Shown piece after piece: positions 54,918-63,869 of a stretch of DNA of 64,000 bases. Below the pieces are notes generated by a model. It did no database searches. It was not told the DNA's origin and saw nothing but the letters and a program-made list of their open reading frames with translations. The translations under genes were made by a program, and so were the position numbers. Within the stretch, counting starts at the first letter, position 1. Each line of letters begins with the position of its first letter. Origin of the DNA: Lapillicoccus jejuensis (GTDB taxonomy: Bacteria; Actinomycetota; Actinomycetes; Actinomycetales; Dermatophilaceae); assembly GCF_006715055.1 (NCBI RefSeq), contig NZ_VFMN01000001.1:4402001-4466000 (forward strand). The letters are read 5' to 3'.

Positions 54918-54980
54918 GGGGCGCCGTACGGGGTCCTCGGGGCGCCGTACGGGGCCCTCGGGGCGCCGTACGGGGTCCTC
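54918..54980. repeat. Three tandem 21-bp repeats
   Basis: Three almost identical 21-base units (cores GGGGCGCCGTACGGGG, one C/T difference) lie between the divergent DUF445 and DUF952 genes. Each contains the palindrome GGCGCC and a GTAC. They could be regulator sites or slippage products. Confidence 0.8.
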
Positions 54981-54993
54981 GGGTGGGCGTCGG

Positions 54994-54999
54994 TAGCGT
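54994..54999 (+). promoter_or_regulatory. Candidate -10 element (TAGCGT) of the DUF952 gene
   Basis: TAGCGT ends 7 bases before GTG 55007 with no ribosome site, and directly follows the 21-bp repeats. Confidence 0.45.
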
Positions 55000-55006
55000 G
55001 GCGGAC

Positions 55007-55333
55007 GTGACGATCTACCACCTCGCCGACCCGACCGAGTGGGCGGACGCGCAGCGCGCGGGCCGTTACGAGCGCTCGACGCGCGGCCGCTCGCTCGAGC
55101 AGGAGGGGTTCGTGCACTGCAGCGAGGCGGACCAGTGGCCGGGGGTGCGCCGCCGGTTCTACGACGACGTCGCCGGCGACCTGCTGCTGCTCGAGCTCGA
55201 CGAGTCCGCGCTGCGCTCGCCCGTCGTGCGCGAGCCGGCGCCGGGGACCGACGAGCTCTTCCCGCACGTCTACGGACCGCTCGACCTCGACGCGGTCGTC
55301 GCGACGACCGTGCTGCACCCCCCGCACGGCTGA
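55007..55333 (+). CDS. DUF952-family small protein
   Basis: A 108-aa cytoplasmic protein starting TIYHLADPTEWADAQRAGRY after the initiator, with GFVHCSEADQWPGVRRRFYD and LFPHVYGPLDLDAVVATTVL. This is the full length and pattern of DUF952, whose role is unknown; a relation to glutathione-S-transferase-like or ADP-ribosyl folds has been suggested but is not visible here. The start is GTG 55007, the second of two close GTG codons, because the family begins there. It is monocistronic or reads on into the response regulator 93 bases later. Confidence 0.88.
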   Translation: MTIYHLADPTEWADAQRAGRYERSTRGRSLEQEGFVHCSEADQWPGVRRRFYDDVAGDLLLLELDESALRSPVVREPAPGTDELFPHVYGPLDLDAVVATTVLHPPHG

Positions 55334-55413
55334 GGGTCGGGCGGGACCCGTCCTCGAACCGCCCTCGAACCGTCCTCGAACCGAACCGTGACGGGGCCGT
55401 CACCTGCGCTGCG

Positions 55414-55419
55414 TAGGGT
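55414..55419 (+). promoter_or_regulatory. Candidate -10 element (TAGGGT) of the two-component operon
   Basis: TAGGGT ends 7 bases before GTG 55427. The layout TAGnGT, seven bases, GTG is the same as at the DUF952 gene just upstream. Confidence 0.45.
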
Positions 55420-55426
55420 GACGGAC

Positions 55427-56152
55427 GTGACGACCGCGCCCTCGGCCCCGCCGGACGGGAGCCTCGTCCTCGTCGTCGAGGACGACCCGGCGATCGCGAC
55501 GATGCTCCGGCTCCAGCTCGAGGTGGCGGGGCACCGCGTCGCCACCGCCCGTGACGGGCGGGCGGCCCTGGACACCGTGCAGCGCGACCACCCGGACGTC
55601 GTCCTGCTCGACATCGGCCTGCCCGGGCTCGACGGGATCGAGGTCTGCCGCACCCTGCGCGCGGGCGGCGACTGGACCCCCGTCATCTTCCTCACCGCCC
55701 GCGACGACGAGGTGGACCGCGTGGTCGGGCTCGAGCTCGGGGCGGACGACTACGTGACGAAGCCGTTCAGCCCGCGGGAGGTCGTGGCCCGGATCGCCAG
55801 CGTCCTGCGGCGCAGCAGCCGGCCCGAGCTGCCCGGCGACGACGAGGTGCTCGCCCTCGGCGAGGTGCGGCTGCGCCCGCGCGAGCGGCAGGTCTTCGTC
55901 GCCGGCGACGAGGTCGTCCTCACCGCCACCGAGTTCGACCTGCTGCAGCACCTCATGGCCTCGCCCGGCCGGGTGTGGACCCGCGAGCAGCTGCTCGAGC
56001 ACGTGTGGGGCTTCGACACCCCCTCGGGGCGGCGCACCGTCGACGTCCACGTGGCGCAGGTGCGGGCCAAGCTCGGGGCGCACGACGTCATCCGCACGGT
56101 CCGCGGCGTCGGGTACGCGGCCCGCGCGCCGCGCGACCAGCCCGCACCGTGA
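55427..56152 (+). CDS. OmpR/PhoB-type response regulator
   Basis: A 241-aa regulator. The receiver domain has the acidic pair in LVLVVEDDPAIATML, phospho-acceptor Asp62 in VVLLDIGLPGLDGIEV, the Thr in VIFLTARDDEVDRV and Lys in DDYVTKPFSPREVV. The C-terminal winged helix has LTATEFDLLQHLMASPGRVW and RRTVDVHVAQVRAKLG, ending in VRGVGYAAR. It pairs with the kinase whose start overlaps its stop. Likely targets include the DUF1800-DUF1501 genes that follow, which is an inference from position. An in-frame GTG at 55418 is an alternative start. Confidence 0.94.
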   Translation: MTTAPSAPPDGSLVLVVEDDPAIATMLRLQLEVAGHRVATARDGRAALDTVQRDHPDVVLLDIGLPGLDGIEVCRTLRAGGDWTPVIFLTARDDEVDRVVGLELGADDYVTKPFSPREVVARIASVLRRSSRPELPGDDEVLALGEVRLRPRERQVFVAGDEVVLTATEFDLLQHLMASPGRVWTREQLLEHVWGFDTPSGRRTVDVHVAQVRAKLGAHDVIRTVRGVGYAARAPRDQPAP

Positions 56153-57621
56153 GCCGTCGGCGCGGGTCCCGCACCAGCCTGGCGACGCGGATCGCCGCGC
56201 TCGCGGTCGCCGTCGCGCTGCTCACCTCGCTCGTCGTCGGCGTCATCAGCATCCGGCTGCTGCGGGTCGCGAGCGAGCAGACGGCGCAGCGGTCGCTGGC
56301 CGCGATCGCGGACGAGGCTCAGGCCACGGCGACCACCGGACCCTCGCCCTCGGTGGGGCAGAACCGCGCCCGCAAGGCGCTGCAGTCGATCAACGTCCAG
56401 ATCGGGGTCATCCGCTCCTCCCCCGACGGCACGGTCTCGGTCGGCGGCGACGCCCTCGCGCGCCGCGCCCTCACGACCGCGCAGGTGCGCCAGGTCCTCG
56501 ACGGGCGCTCGTTCTCGCTCCGGCTGGACCGCGGGGAGGTCGGTGGCGTCGTCTACGTCGAGGCCCGCCCCACCGACGCCGGCGGGCTCGTGCTCGCGCA
56601 GCGCCGCGGCGACGCGACCGCGCTGAGCGAGCAGGCGCTGCGCCAGCTGACCTGGTCGCTGCTCGCGACGGCGCTCGTGGCGGTCGTGCTCGCCCTGCTC
56701 GTCGCCTGGCGGCTCGCGCTGCCGCTGCGGCGGACGGCGAGCGCGGCCAGCGCGCTGGCCGAGGGGCACCGCGACGTCGCCGTGCCCGAGACCGGTCCGC
56801 GGGAGGTGGCTGAGGTCGCCGGCTCCGTCAACCGGCTCGCCGGGGCGCTGCGCCACTCGGAGGCGCGCCAGCGCGAGTTCCTCCTCTCGGTGTCGCACGA
56901 CCTGCGCACCCCCCTCACCGCGATCACCGGGTACGCCGAGTCGCTGGCCGACGGGGTCGTCCCCCCGCAGCGGGTGCCCGAGGTCGGCGCCGTGCTCGGC
57001 ACCGAGGCGGCCCGCCTGCAGCGGATGGTGAGCGACCTGCTCGACCTGGCCCGGCTCGACGCCCAGGAGGTCAGCCTGCACCCGGTGCCGCTGGACCTCG
57101 CGGCGTTCGCGCAGGAGGCCGCGGCCGTGTGGGCGCAGCGGTGCGAGGCGCAGACGGTGCCCTTCCACCTCGAGCGGACGCCCGGGCCGCTGCCGGTGCT
57201 GGCCGACCCGCAGCGGCTGCGGCAGGCGGTCGACGGGCTGCTGGAGAACGCGTTGCGGGTCACCCCCGCGGGGCGTCCCATCGTCCTCGCGGCGCGACCG
57301 GCGGCCGGTGCCGGCGGCCGGGCCGAGGCGGTCGTCGAGGTCCGCGACGGCGGCCCGGGGCTCACCGACGAGGACCTGCCGGTGGCCTTCGACCGCTCGG
57401 TCCTCTTCGAGCGCTACCGCGGGGTGCGGCAGGTCGGCACCGGGCTGGGCCTGGCCATCGTTGACCGGATCGTCACCCGTCTCGGCGGGCGCGTCGAGGC
57501 CGGTCACGCGGCGGAGGGCGGGGCCCGGTTCACCGTCACGCTGCCGCTGGCCGACGCCTCCCCCGGATCGGGGGTCGTCCGTTCGGACGGTGTCCAGCCG
57601 CCGACGGTCACGATCGGGTAA
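56149..57621 (+). CDS. Membrane sensor histidine kinase
   Basis: A 490-aa kinase. Two transmembrane segments (residues 17-38 and about 168-192) enclose a sensing region of about 130 residues without a recognisable fold. Next come HAMP (LALPLRRTASAASALAEGHR), HisKA with the His in FLLSVSHDLRTPLTAITGYA, and the ATPase domain with ADPQRLRQAVDGLLENALRV, VRDGGPGLTDEDL and GTGLGLAIVDRIVTRLGG. GTG 56149 shares GTGA with the regulator stop. An envelope or medium signal is likely; its nature is unknown. Confidence 0.94.
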   Translation: MSRRRGSRTSLATRIAALAVAVALLTSLVVGVISIRLLRVASEQTAQRSLAAIADEAQATATTGPSPSVGQNRARKALQSINVQIGVIRSSPDGTVSVGGDALARRALTTAQVRQVLDGRSFSLRLDRGEVGGVVYVEARPTDAGGLVLAQRRGDATALSEQALRQLTWSLLATALVAVVLALLVAWRLALPLRRTASAASALAEGHRDVAVPETGPREVAEVAGSVNRLAGALRHSEARQREFLLSVSHDLRTPLTAITGYAESLADGVVPPQRVPEVGAVLGTEAARLQRMVSDLLDLARLDAQEVSLHPVPLDLAAFAQEAAAVWAQRCEAQTVPFHLERTPGPLPVLADPQRLRQAVDGLLENALRVTPAGRPIVLAARPAAGAGGRAEAVVEVRDGGPGLTDEDLPVAFDRSVLFERYRGVRQVGTGLGLAIVDRIVTRLGGRVEAGHAAEGGARFTVTLPLADASPGSGVVRSDGVQPPTVTIG

Positions 57622-57661
57622 CGACGACACGAACACCCGGCCCGGCCGGGACGATGGACGG

Positions 57662-58981
57662 GTGGGGGGTGACGACGACCGGCGCGCCGCGACCCGGCTC
57701 GTGCGCCGGGTCGCCTTCGGCGCGTCCGGTGACGTCGTCGACGCCGTCGCCCGGCGCGGACCCGCCCGCTGGCTGACCGACGCGCTGGGCGCCGACCCGG
57801 CCACCGACCCCGGCAGCCTCGCGACCCCGCCCCCGTCCCTGCCCCCGGTCCCGCTGCCGTCGGCCCACCCGAGCCAGGACGAGCGTCGCGCCCGCAACGC
57901 CGCCGTCCGCGACCAGCGCGAGGCGCTCGGCCGCTGGTGGGTGCGCAGGATGGTCACCACCGGCATCCCGCTCGCCGAGCGCGTGACGTTCGCCTGGCAC
58001 CACCTCTTCGCCACCGACCTGCGGGTCGTGCGCGACGCGGGAGCGGTGCTGCGCCAGAACGAGACCCAGCGCCGGCTCGGGCGCGGCACGGTCACGGCGA
58101 TGACCGGGGCGATGCTGCGCGACACCGCGCTGCTGTCCTACCTCGACGGCACCGCGCGCACGGCCGGCACGCGCAACGAGAACCTGGCCCGCGAGCTCTT
58201 CGAGATCTTCACCCTCGGCCGCGGGACGGCGTACGGCGAGCCGGACGTGCACGACGCGTCGCTGGCCCTCACCGGCTGGCGCATCGGCGACGGCGGCGTG
58301 GCGACGTACGACCCGGCCTGGCACGAGGGGGGCCGGCTGACGGTCCTCGGGCGGACCGGGCGGCTCGGGCTGGACGACGTCGTCGACGCCGCGCTGGCCC
58401 ACCCGACCTCGGCCCCGCACGTCGTCTCCCGGTGGTGGGACCTCGTCGGGGCCTCGACGCCCGTGCCGGCGGGGGTGCTGCGCCGCGCCGTGGCGGCGTA
58501 CGCCCCGCGGCGCGAGGTCGGCGCCCTGCTCACCGCGCTCGTCCTCGACCCCGAGACGGTGGCGCTGCCGCCGTCGCTCGTGCGCGGGCCCGTGGACTGG
58601 CTGGTCGGCTCGGCCCGCAGCCTCGGCGTCCGGTTCGACGACGAGGCGGCCGGCACCGCGCTCGGCGCCCTGCGCGCGCTCGGGCAGGAGCCGTTCGCGC
58701 CGCCGAACGTCGCCGGCTGGCCCGGCGGCGCGGCCTGGCTCTCGACCGCCGCCGCGCACACCCGGCTCGGCGCGGCGACCTGGCTGGCCGGGCTCGCCGA
58801 CCTCGACGACGTCGCCGCCCTCGACGCCGCCTCCCCCACCTCCCGCGTCGAGGCGGTCGCCCACCGCCTCGCCCTGCCCACCCTGTCCGACCGGACCGTC
58901 GTCGGTCTGCGCAGCGTCCGTCGCGACCCCGTCGCGCTCGTCGCCGCCGCCCTCGTCTGCCCCGAGAACCTCGTCGTCTGA
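57662..58981 (+). CDS. DUF1800 protein, first copy
   Basis: A 439-aa protein with family marks LVRRVAFGASGDVVDAV, RWWVRRMVTTGIPLAERVTF, TRNENLARELFEIFTLGRGT, DVHDASLALTGWRIG and PFAPPNVAGWPGGAAWLSTA. No signal peptide or membrane segment is visible. DUF1800 proteins are almost always encoded just before a DUF1501 protein, as here (9-base gap). The function is unknown. The start GTG 57662 lies 40 bases after the kinase stop, so it may belong to the same message. It is a paralogue of the gene at 60395. Confidence 0.88.
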   Translation: MGGDDDRRAATRLVRRVAFGASGDVVDAVARRGPARWLTDALGADPATDPGSLATPPPSLPPVPLPSAHPSQDERRARNAAVRDQREALGRWWVRRMVTTGIPLAERVTFAWHHLFATDLRVVRDAGAVLRQNETQRRLGRGTVTAMTGAMLRDTALLSYLDGTARTAGTRNENLARELFEIFTLGRGTAYGEPDVHDASLALTGWRIGDGGVATYDPAWHEGGRLTVLGRTGRLGLDDVVDAALAHPTSAPHVVSRWWDLVGASTPVPAGVLRRAVAAYAPRREVGALLTALVLDPETVALPPSLVRGPVDWLVGSARSLGVRFDDEAAGTALGALRALGQEPFAPPNVAGWPGGAAWLSTAAAHTRLGAATWLAGLADLDDVAALDAASPTSRVEAVAHRLALPTLSDRTVVGLRSVRRDPVALVAAALVCPENLVV

Positions 58982-58990
58982 AGGCCGTTC

Positions 58991-60274
58991 ATGCCCCTGC
59001 TCCCCCCGCTCGACCCGCGTCGGCCGCTCGACGGCCTCACGCGGCGCACGCTGCTGCGCGCCTCGTGCGGGGTGGCCGCGGTCGGCGCGCTCGCGGGGGC
59101 GGCGTCCGTCGGGTGGGAGCAGGTGGCGGGCCGCGCTCGGCGCGACCCGCTGCCGGCCGGGACGCCGATCCTCGTCCTCGTGACGATGTACGGCGGCAAC
59201 GACGGGCTCGGCACGGTCGTCCCGGTCGGGGACCCGGCCTACCGCGACGCCCGGCCGGGCCTGGCCTGGGGCGCGGACGAGGTGCTGCCGCTCGACGGCC
59301 CGCTCGCCGGCCCGGCCACCGGCCGCGACGCCGTCGGCCTCAACCCCTCGCTGACCGGGCTGGCCGACCAGTGGCGCGCGGGGCGCCTGGCCGTCGTCCG
59401 CGGGGTCGGGCACCCCACCCTGGACCGGAGCCACTTCCGCAGCATCGACGTCTGGCAGACCGCCTCCCCCGACGAGCCGGTCGGCACCGGCTGGGTGGGG
59501 CGGTGGCTCGACACCACCGGCGACGACCCCCTGCGCGCGCTGCACCTCGGGTCCGTGCTGCCGCCGCTCGCGGTCGGACGACGGGTGCTCGCGGCCGCGC
59601 TGCCGCTCGGGACCGCGCCGTCGGGCGGCGACCGCACGGTGCTCGACCACTTCGCCGCCCCGGACCCGGGGGACTCGCCCGTGCTGGCGCAGGTCGCGGC
59701 GTCGTACGGCGACGCGGTGCGGGTCGGCGCGGCGCTCGAGCCGGTGGGCGACCGCGCCACCGGGCTGCTCGACGCGGACCAGTCGGCGGCGACGAGCTTC
59801 GCCGCGCAGGTGGCGCTCACCGCGCGGTGCATCCGGATGGGCGTGCCCTCGCGGGTCTACTCGCTGTCGCTCTCCGGCTTCGACACGCACGCCGACGAGC
59901 GCGACGGGCACGCCGCGCAGCTGGCCCGGCTCGACCGCGGGCTCACGGCGCTGCGCGACGCCCTCGACGGCGACCCGCGCGCCGGCGACGTCGTCGTCAT
60001 GGCGTACTCGGAGTTCGGTCGGCGGGTGCGGGCCAACGCCTCGCAGGGCACGGACCACGGCACGAGCGGGCCGGTGCTGCTGCTCGGCGACCGGGTCCGC
60101 GGCGGGCTGCACGGCGAGCAGCCGTCGCTCACCGACCTCGTCGACGGCGACCTGCGCACGACGACGGACTTCCGGCGGGTGTACGGCGACGTGCTGCGCT
60201 CGGTCCTGCACGCCGACCCCGCTCAGGTGCTCGGGCAGGACCCCGAACCGCTGGGGCTGCTGCGCCCGGTCTGA
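58991..60274 (+). CDS. DUF1501 Tat-exported protein, first copy
   Basis: A 427-aa protein. The N terminus has the twin-Arg motif LTRRTLLRASCGVAAVGALA (residues 16-35), then the mature domain with ILVLVTMYGGNDGLGTVVPV, DRSHFRSIDVWQTASPDEPV, SLSGFDTHADERDGHAAQLA and MAYSEFGRRVRANASQGTDH. The last pattern belongs to the alkaline-phosphatase/sulfatase-like superfamily of DUF1501. No activity is established. ATG 58991 directly follows the DUF1800 stop. Confidence 0.9.
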   Translation: MPLLPPLDPRRPLDGLTRRTLLRASCGVAAVGALAGAASVGWEQVAGRARRDPLPAGTPILVLVTMYGGNDGLGTVVPVGDPAYRDARPGLAWGADEVLPLDGPLAGPATGRDAVGLNPSLTGLADQWRAGRLAVVRGVGHPTLDRSHFRSIDVWQTASPDEPVGTGWVGRWLDTTGDDPLRALHLGSVLPPLAVGRRVLAAALPLGTAPSGGDRTVLDHFAAPDPGDSPVLAQVAASYGDAVRVGAALEPVGDRATGLLDADQSAATSFAAQVALTARCIRMGVPSRVYSLSLSGFDTHADERDGHAAQLARLDRGLTALRDALDGDPRAGDVVVMAYSEFGRRVRANASQGTDHGTSGPVLLLGDRVRGGLHGEQPSLTDLVDGDLRTTTDFRRVYGDVLRSVLHADPAQVLGQDPEPLGLLRPV

Positions 60275-60283
60275 CCTCTCGGT

Positions 60284-60327
60284 GCGTCCGCACCGACACG
60301 GCACCGGTGCCCCGGCGGTGCGGACGC
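60284..60327. terminator. Hairpin between the two DUF1800-DUF1501 units
   Basis: A perfect 12-bp inverted repeat (GCGTCCGCACCG at 60284-60295 and its complement at 60316-60327) with a 20-base loop, 10 bases after the first DUF1501 stop. There is no T-run, so it may be a weak terminator or an RNA-stability element that separates the two copies. Confidence 0.5.
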
Positions 60328-60394
60328 CGTGTCCTGACCGCGACGTGACCGGACCCTGACACTCCTCGAACAGCGGCCGCGCACACTCGGGCGC

Positions 60395-61729
60395 ATGCCG
60401 ACGACGAGCGCCGCCTCCGGGACCTGGGCCACCACCGCCCGACTGCTGCGCCGCGCCGGGTTCGGGGCGACCGGCGCCGAGGTCGACGCCGCCGACCGGC
60501 TCGGGGCGGGGGCGTGGCTCGAGCAGGCCCTGCGCGCCGATCCCGCCGCCGATCCGGCCGCCCGCAGCACCCCGCCCCCGAGCATCGCGCCGCTCCAGCG
60601 GGCCGGCAAGGGCGCGACCCGTGAGCAGCGGCAGGCCGTCAACAGGACCGTCGCCGCCTCGCGCAAGCAGCTGCTCGGCTGGTGGCTGCAGCGGATGGCC
60701 ACGACCGGGCAGCCGCTCACCGAGAAGCTGACCTTCGGCTGGCACGACCACTTCGCGACCGACGTGCACAAGGTGCGTGACGCCCGGCTCATGCTCGCCC
60801 AGAACGCGACGCTGCGCCGGCTGGGTCGCGGCTCGTTCACCGACCTGGCCAGGGCGCTCGCCGTCGACCCGGCCATGCTCGTCTGGCTCGACGGGCGGCT
60901 GAGCACCGCGAAGGCCCCCAACGAGAACCTCGCTCGCGAGTTCATGGAGCTGTTCGCCCTCGGGCACGGCAACGGCTACACCGAGCAGGACGTGCGCGAG
61001 GGCGCGCGGGCGCTGACCGGGTGGACCGTCGACGGGACGAGCGCGCGCTTCGTCGCCCGCCGCCACGACGACGGGAGCAAGACCGTCCTCGGGAGGACCG
61101 GCGACCTCGACACCGACGGGTACGTCGACGCGGTCCTCGCCGCCCCGGCGTCGGCCGGGTTCGTCGCGACGCGGTGGTGGCAGCGGCTGGTCTCCCCCAC
61201 CCCGCCGGGCGCGGACCGCCTGGCCGCGCTGACGGCGGCGTACGGGCCGCGGCGGGACCTCACCGCGCTCTTCCGCGGGCTGCTGACCACCGTGCTCGAC
61301 GACCCGTCGGTCGCCGGGACGCTCGTCGTCACGCCGGTCGAGTGGACGGTCGGGGCCGTGCGCGCGCTCCGCGTGCCGCTCGGCGGCGAGGAGGGCGCGA
61401 AGCACCTCGCGCTGGTGACGTCGACGCTGAACCAGCTGGGGCAGGTGCCGTTCTCGCCGCCCAACGTCAGCGGGTGGCCGAGCGGGCAGGCGTGGCTGTC
61501 GACGGCGGCCGCGCAGAACCGCCTCGAGGCCGCCACCCGGCTCGCCGCGGCCGGCGACCTCGACGCCGTCGCCTCCGCGCCGCAGGCGTCCCGGGTCGAC
61601 GCCGTCGCCCACCTGCTCGCGATCCCGACCCTCACCGACCGCACCGTCGTCGGGCTGCGCGCGGTCGCGAGCGACCCGCGCCGGCTCGTCGCCGCCGCGC
61701 TCGTCAGCCCCGAGTACCTCACCGCCTGA
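60395..61729 (+). CDS. DUF1800 protein, second copy
   Basis: A 444-aa paralogue of the gene at 57662, with LLRRAGFGATGAEVDAADRL, GWWLQRMATTGQPLTEKLTF, KAPNENLAREFMELFALGHG, DVREGARALTGWTVDGT and PFSPPNVSGWPSGQAWLSTA. It likewise lacks a signal peptide. Both copies end with the same FLSDRTVVGLR-like segment (here LTDRTVVGLRAVASDPRRLV) and a short tail. It starts at ATG 60395 and is followed after 10 bases by the second DUF1501 gene. Confidence 0.88.
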   Translation: MPTTSAASGTWATTARLLRRAGFGATGAEVDAADRLGAGAWLEQALRADPAADPAARSTPPPSIAPLQRAGKGATREQRQAVNRTVAASRKQLLGWWLQRMATTGQPLTEKLTFGWHDHFATDVHKVRDARLMLAQNATLRRLGRGSFTDLARALAVDPAMLVWLDGRLSTAKAPNENLAREFMELFALGHGNGYTEQDVREGARALTGWTVDGTSARFVARRHDDGSKTVLGRTGDLDTDGYVDAVLAAPASAGFVATRWWQRLVSPTPPGADRLAALTAAYGPRRDLTALFRGLLTTVLDDPSVAGTLVVTPVEWTVGAVRALRVPLGGEEGAKHLALVTSTLNQLGQVPFSPPNVSGWPSGQAWLSTAAAQNRLEAATRLAAAGDLDAVASAPQASRVDAVAHLLAIPTLTDRTVVGLRAVASDPRRLVAAALVSPEYLTA

Positions 61730-61739
61730 AGGGGATCCG

Positions 61740-62987
61740 ATGCCCGTCCTGCCTCCGCCCGACCCGCGCAAGCCGCTCGACGGCCTGACCCGGCGCACCC
61801 TGCTCAAGGCCTCGTGCGGTCTCGCCGCCACCGGCGTGCTCGCCGGCGCCGCCGCCGTGACGTGGCGGGACGTCGTCCACCACGCCGCGACGAACCCGCT
61901 CGCCGACGGCACGCCCGTGCTCGTCCTCGTGACGATGTACGGCGGCAACGACGGCATCAACACCGTCGTGCCGTACGCCGACCCGGCGTACCACGCGGCG
62001 CGGCCCGACCTCGCCTACACCGACGCCGAGGTGCTGCCGCTGGCCGACGGACTCGGGCTCAGCCCCGGGATGACCGGGCTGCACGCGCTGTGGCAGTCGC
62101 AGCAGCTGGCCGTCGTGCGCGGTGTCGGCTACCCGAAGCCCGACCACAGCCACTTCCGTTCGATGGACATCTGGCAGACCGCCTCGCCGGACACCCCCGT
62201 CAGCAGCGGCTGGGTCGGGCGGTGGCTCGACGGCGCGGGCGACGACCCGCTGCTCGCGCTCAACCTCGGCGACGTCCTGCCCCCGCTCGCGGTGGGGCAG
62301 CAGGCGACCGCGGCGGCGCTCTCGCTGCAGGCCGCCCCGAAGGGCGCCCCGGACGGCAGCGTGCTCGACCACTTCGCGGCCGACGACCCGCGGGACGGGG
62401 CCGCGGCCCGGCAGGTCGTGGCGTCGTACGCCGCCGCCCGGACCGTGCGCTCGGCCCTCGCCCCCGTGACGGACGCCGTCGACCCGCAGGCCGCGTCCTC
62501 CAAGGGCGCCGACGGGCTGTCGGCGCAGCTCGACCTCGTCGCCCGGTGCCTGGCCATGGGCGCGCCGACCCGCGTCTACAGCGTCTCGCTGTCGGGATTC
62601 GACACGCACGCCGACGAGAAGGCCACGCAGAGCGCGCAGCTGGGGCTGCTCGACCAGGCGCTGACCCGGTTCCGCCAGTCGCTGGCCACGACCGGGCGCG
62701 CGAAGGACGTCGTCGTCATGGCGTACTCCGAGTTCGGCCGGCGGGTGCGCGCGAACGCCTCGGAGGGGACGGACCACGGCACGGCCGGTCCGGTCCTCGT
62801 CATGGGCGAGGGGGTCAGGGGCGGGTTCGTCGGCGACCAGCCGTCGCTCACCGACCTCGACGCCGGCGACCTCAAGGTGACGACCGACTTCCGGTCGGTG
62901 TACGCGGACGTGCTGCGGTCGGTGCTGGGGGCCGACCCGCAGCGGGTCCTCGGGCAGGACCCGGCGCCGCTGGGGCTGTTCGCCTGA
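61740..62987 (+). CDS. DUF1501 Tat-exported protein, second copy
   Basis: A 415-aa paralogue of the gene at 58991. Its Tat motif LTRRTLLKASCGLAATGVLA is closer to the consensus (RRxLLK). The core has VLVLVTMYGGNDGINTVVPY, DHSHFRSMDIWQTASPDTPV, SLSGFDTHADEKATQSAQLG and MAYSEFGRRVRANASEGTDH, and the C terminus ends DPQRVLGQDPAPLGLFA. All the shared residues of the two copies lie in the same order, so the pair arose by duplication of a two-gene unit. Confidence 0.9.
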   Translation: MPVLPPPDPRKPLDGLTRRTLLKASCGLAATGVLAGAAAVTWRDVVHHAATNPLADGTPVLVLVTMYGGNDGINTVVPYADPAYHAARPDLAYTDAEVLPLADGLGLSPGMTGLHALWQSQQLAVVRGVGYPKPDHSHFRSMDIWQTASPDTPVSSGWVGRWLDGAGDDPLLALNLGDVLPPLAVGQQATAAALSLQAAPKGAPDGSVLDHFAADDPRDGAAARQVVASYAAARTVRSALAPVTDAVDPQAASSKGADGLSAQLDLVARCLAMGAPTRVYSVSLSGFDTHADEKATQSAQLGLLDQALTRFRQSLATTGRAKDVVVMAYSEFGRRVRANASEGTDHGTAGPVLVMGEGVRGGFVGDQPSLTDLDAGDLKVTTDFRSVYADVLRSVLGADPQRVLGQDPAPLGLFA

Positions 62988-63030
62988 CGTTGGGGGGTGC
63001 AGGGCCGGGTCTCGGCGGCCCCGGGGCCGC

Positions 63031-63096
63031 TTGACGCAGCGTCGAGCCGGTTGACGCCCTGTGCACAGGGCGTCGAGTGCCATGACGCTGCGTCAA
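63031..63096. terminator. Nested palindromic bidirectional terminator
   Basis: Outer arms TTGACGCAGCGTC (63031-63043) and GACGCTGCGTCAA (63084-63096) enclose a perfect 22-bp palindrome at 63053-63074 (half GACGCCCTGTG). It lies between the convergent second DUF1501 gene and the SseB-like gene, whose stop codon is inside the outer arm. Confidence 0.65.
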
Positions 63097-63869
63097 GTGG
63101 CGGGGCGCAGCGCGAAGGCGAGGCCGTCGACGCGGGCGCGCAGCTCGCCGTCGGCGGCGAGGCGCTCCCCCACCCGGGTGGCGAGCGCGGCGACGGCGTC
63201 CTGGTCCAGGCCGGGGCGCAGCGCGAGGACGACGCGCAGGGTGCCGCTGCCGGCGGGGGCGCCGTCCTCGAGGTCGGCGCGCTCGACCGCGTCCTCCGGG
63301 CGTACGGCGCCCTCCACGGCCGCCCGCACGAACGGGTCCTCGTGCGCGGGCAGCCACGCGCGCCGCTGCGCGAGCGCCCACACCTGGCTGGGGCGCAGCT
63401 CCGTCGCGGGCGCTCCCCCGCCGCCGGCGAGGTCGACGACCATGACGTCGCAGCCCTCGGCGACGGCGGCCTGAGCGGCCCGATCGGCGGGGACGGGGAC
63501 GGGCCGGGCGGCGGGGTCCCAGGCGGTCAGCGCCGCGGTGCCGGTGAAGACCGGCAGGGCCCGGCGCCCGTCCGGCCCGGTGAGGGTGACGACGGCCATG
63601 TCGGTGGACGTCTCCACCGTGTGGCCGGTGGCCCCCTCCTCGACGTCGACGGCCACGGCGACGACGGGGACGAGCCAGCGGGCGGCGGCCGCTGCGCGGG
63701 TCAGCGCGAGGTCGGTGGCCGGCGACGGGTCGGCGGCGCGGGCGACGAGGGCGGCGACGAGGTCCGGGTCGGCGGCGCCGTCGTCGCCCTCGAACCCGCC
63801 GGCCGGCAGCGTCCGCCCGCCCCACGGGACGCCGGCGCTGTCGTGCCCGTCCTCGCGCCCCTCGCTCAC
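63093..63869 (-). CDS. SseB-family protein
   Basis: A 258-aa soluble protein. The N-terminal half (residues 30-150) holds the SseB-like beta-strand pattern, with [40 protein letters not shown] and [20 protein letters not shown]. The C-terminal half ([20 protein letters not shown], then [20 protein letters not shown]) is a related domain with unclear role. Proteins like this are common in actinobacteria and are not linked to type III secretion there. The start GTG 63869 overlaps the RidA-like stop as GTGA. Confidence 0.78.
   Translation of the reverse strand: MSEGREDGHDSAGVPWGGRTLPAGGFEGDDGAADPDLVAALVARAADPSPATDLALTRAAAAARWLVPVVAVAVDVEEGATGHTVETSTDMAVVTLTGPDGRRALPVFTGTAALTAWDPAARPVPVPADRAAQAAVAEGCDVMVVDLAGGGGAPATELRPSQVWALAQRRAWLPAHEDPFVRAAVEGAVRPEDAVERADLEDGAPAGSGTLRVVLALRPGLDQDAVAALATRVGERLAADGELRARVDGLAFALRPAT

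Noticed and set aside
57608-61963. A 1,451-codon open frame on the minus strand
   Set aside because: It is antisense to the kinase end and three DUF genes with clear family motifs. Its Arg/Gly/Val/Asp-rich product is the usual shadow of high-GC genes.
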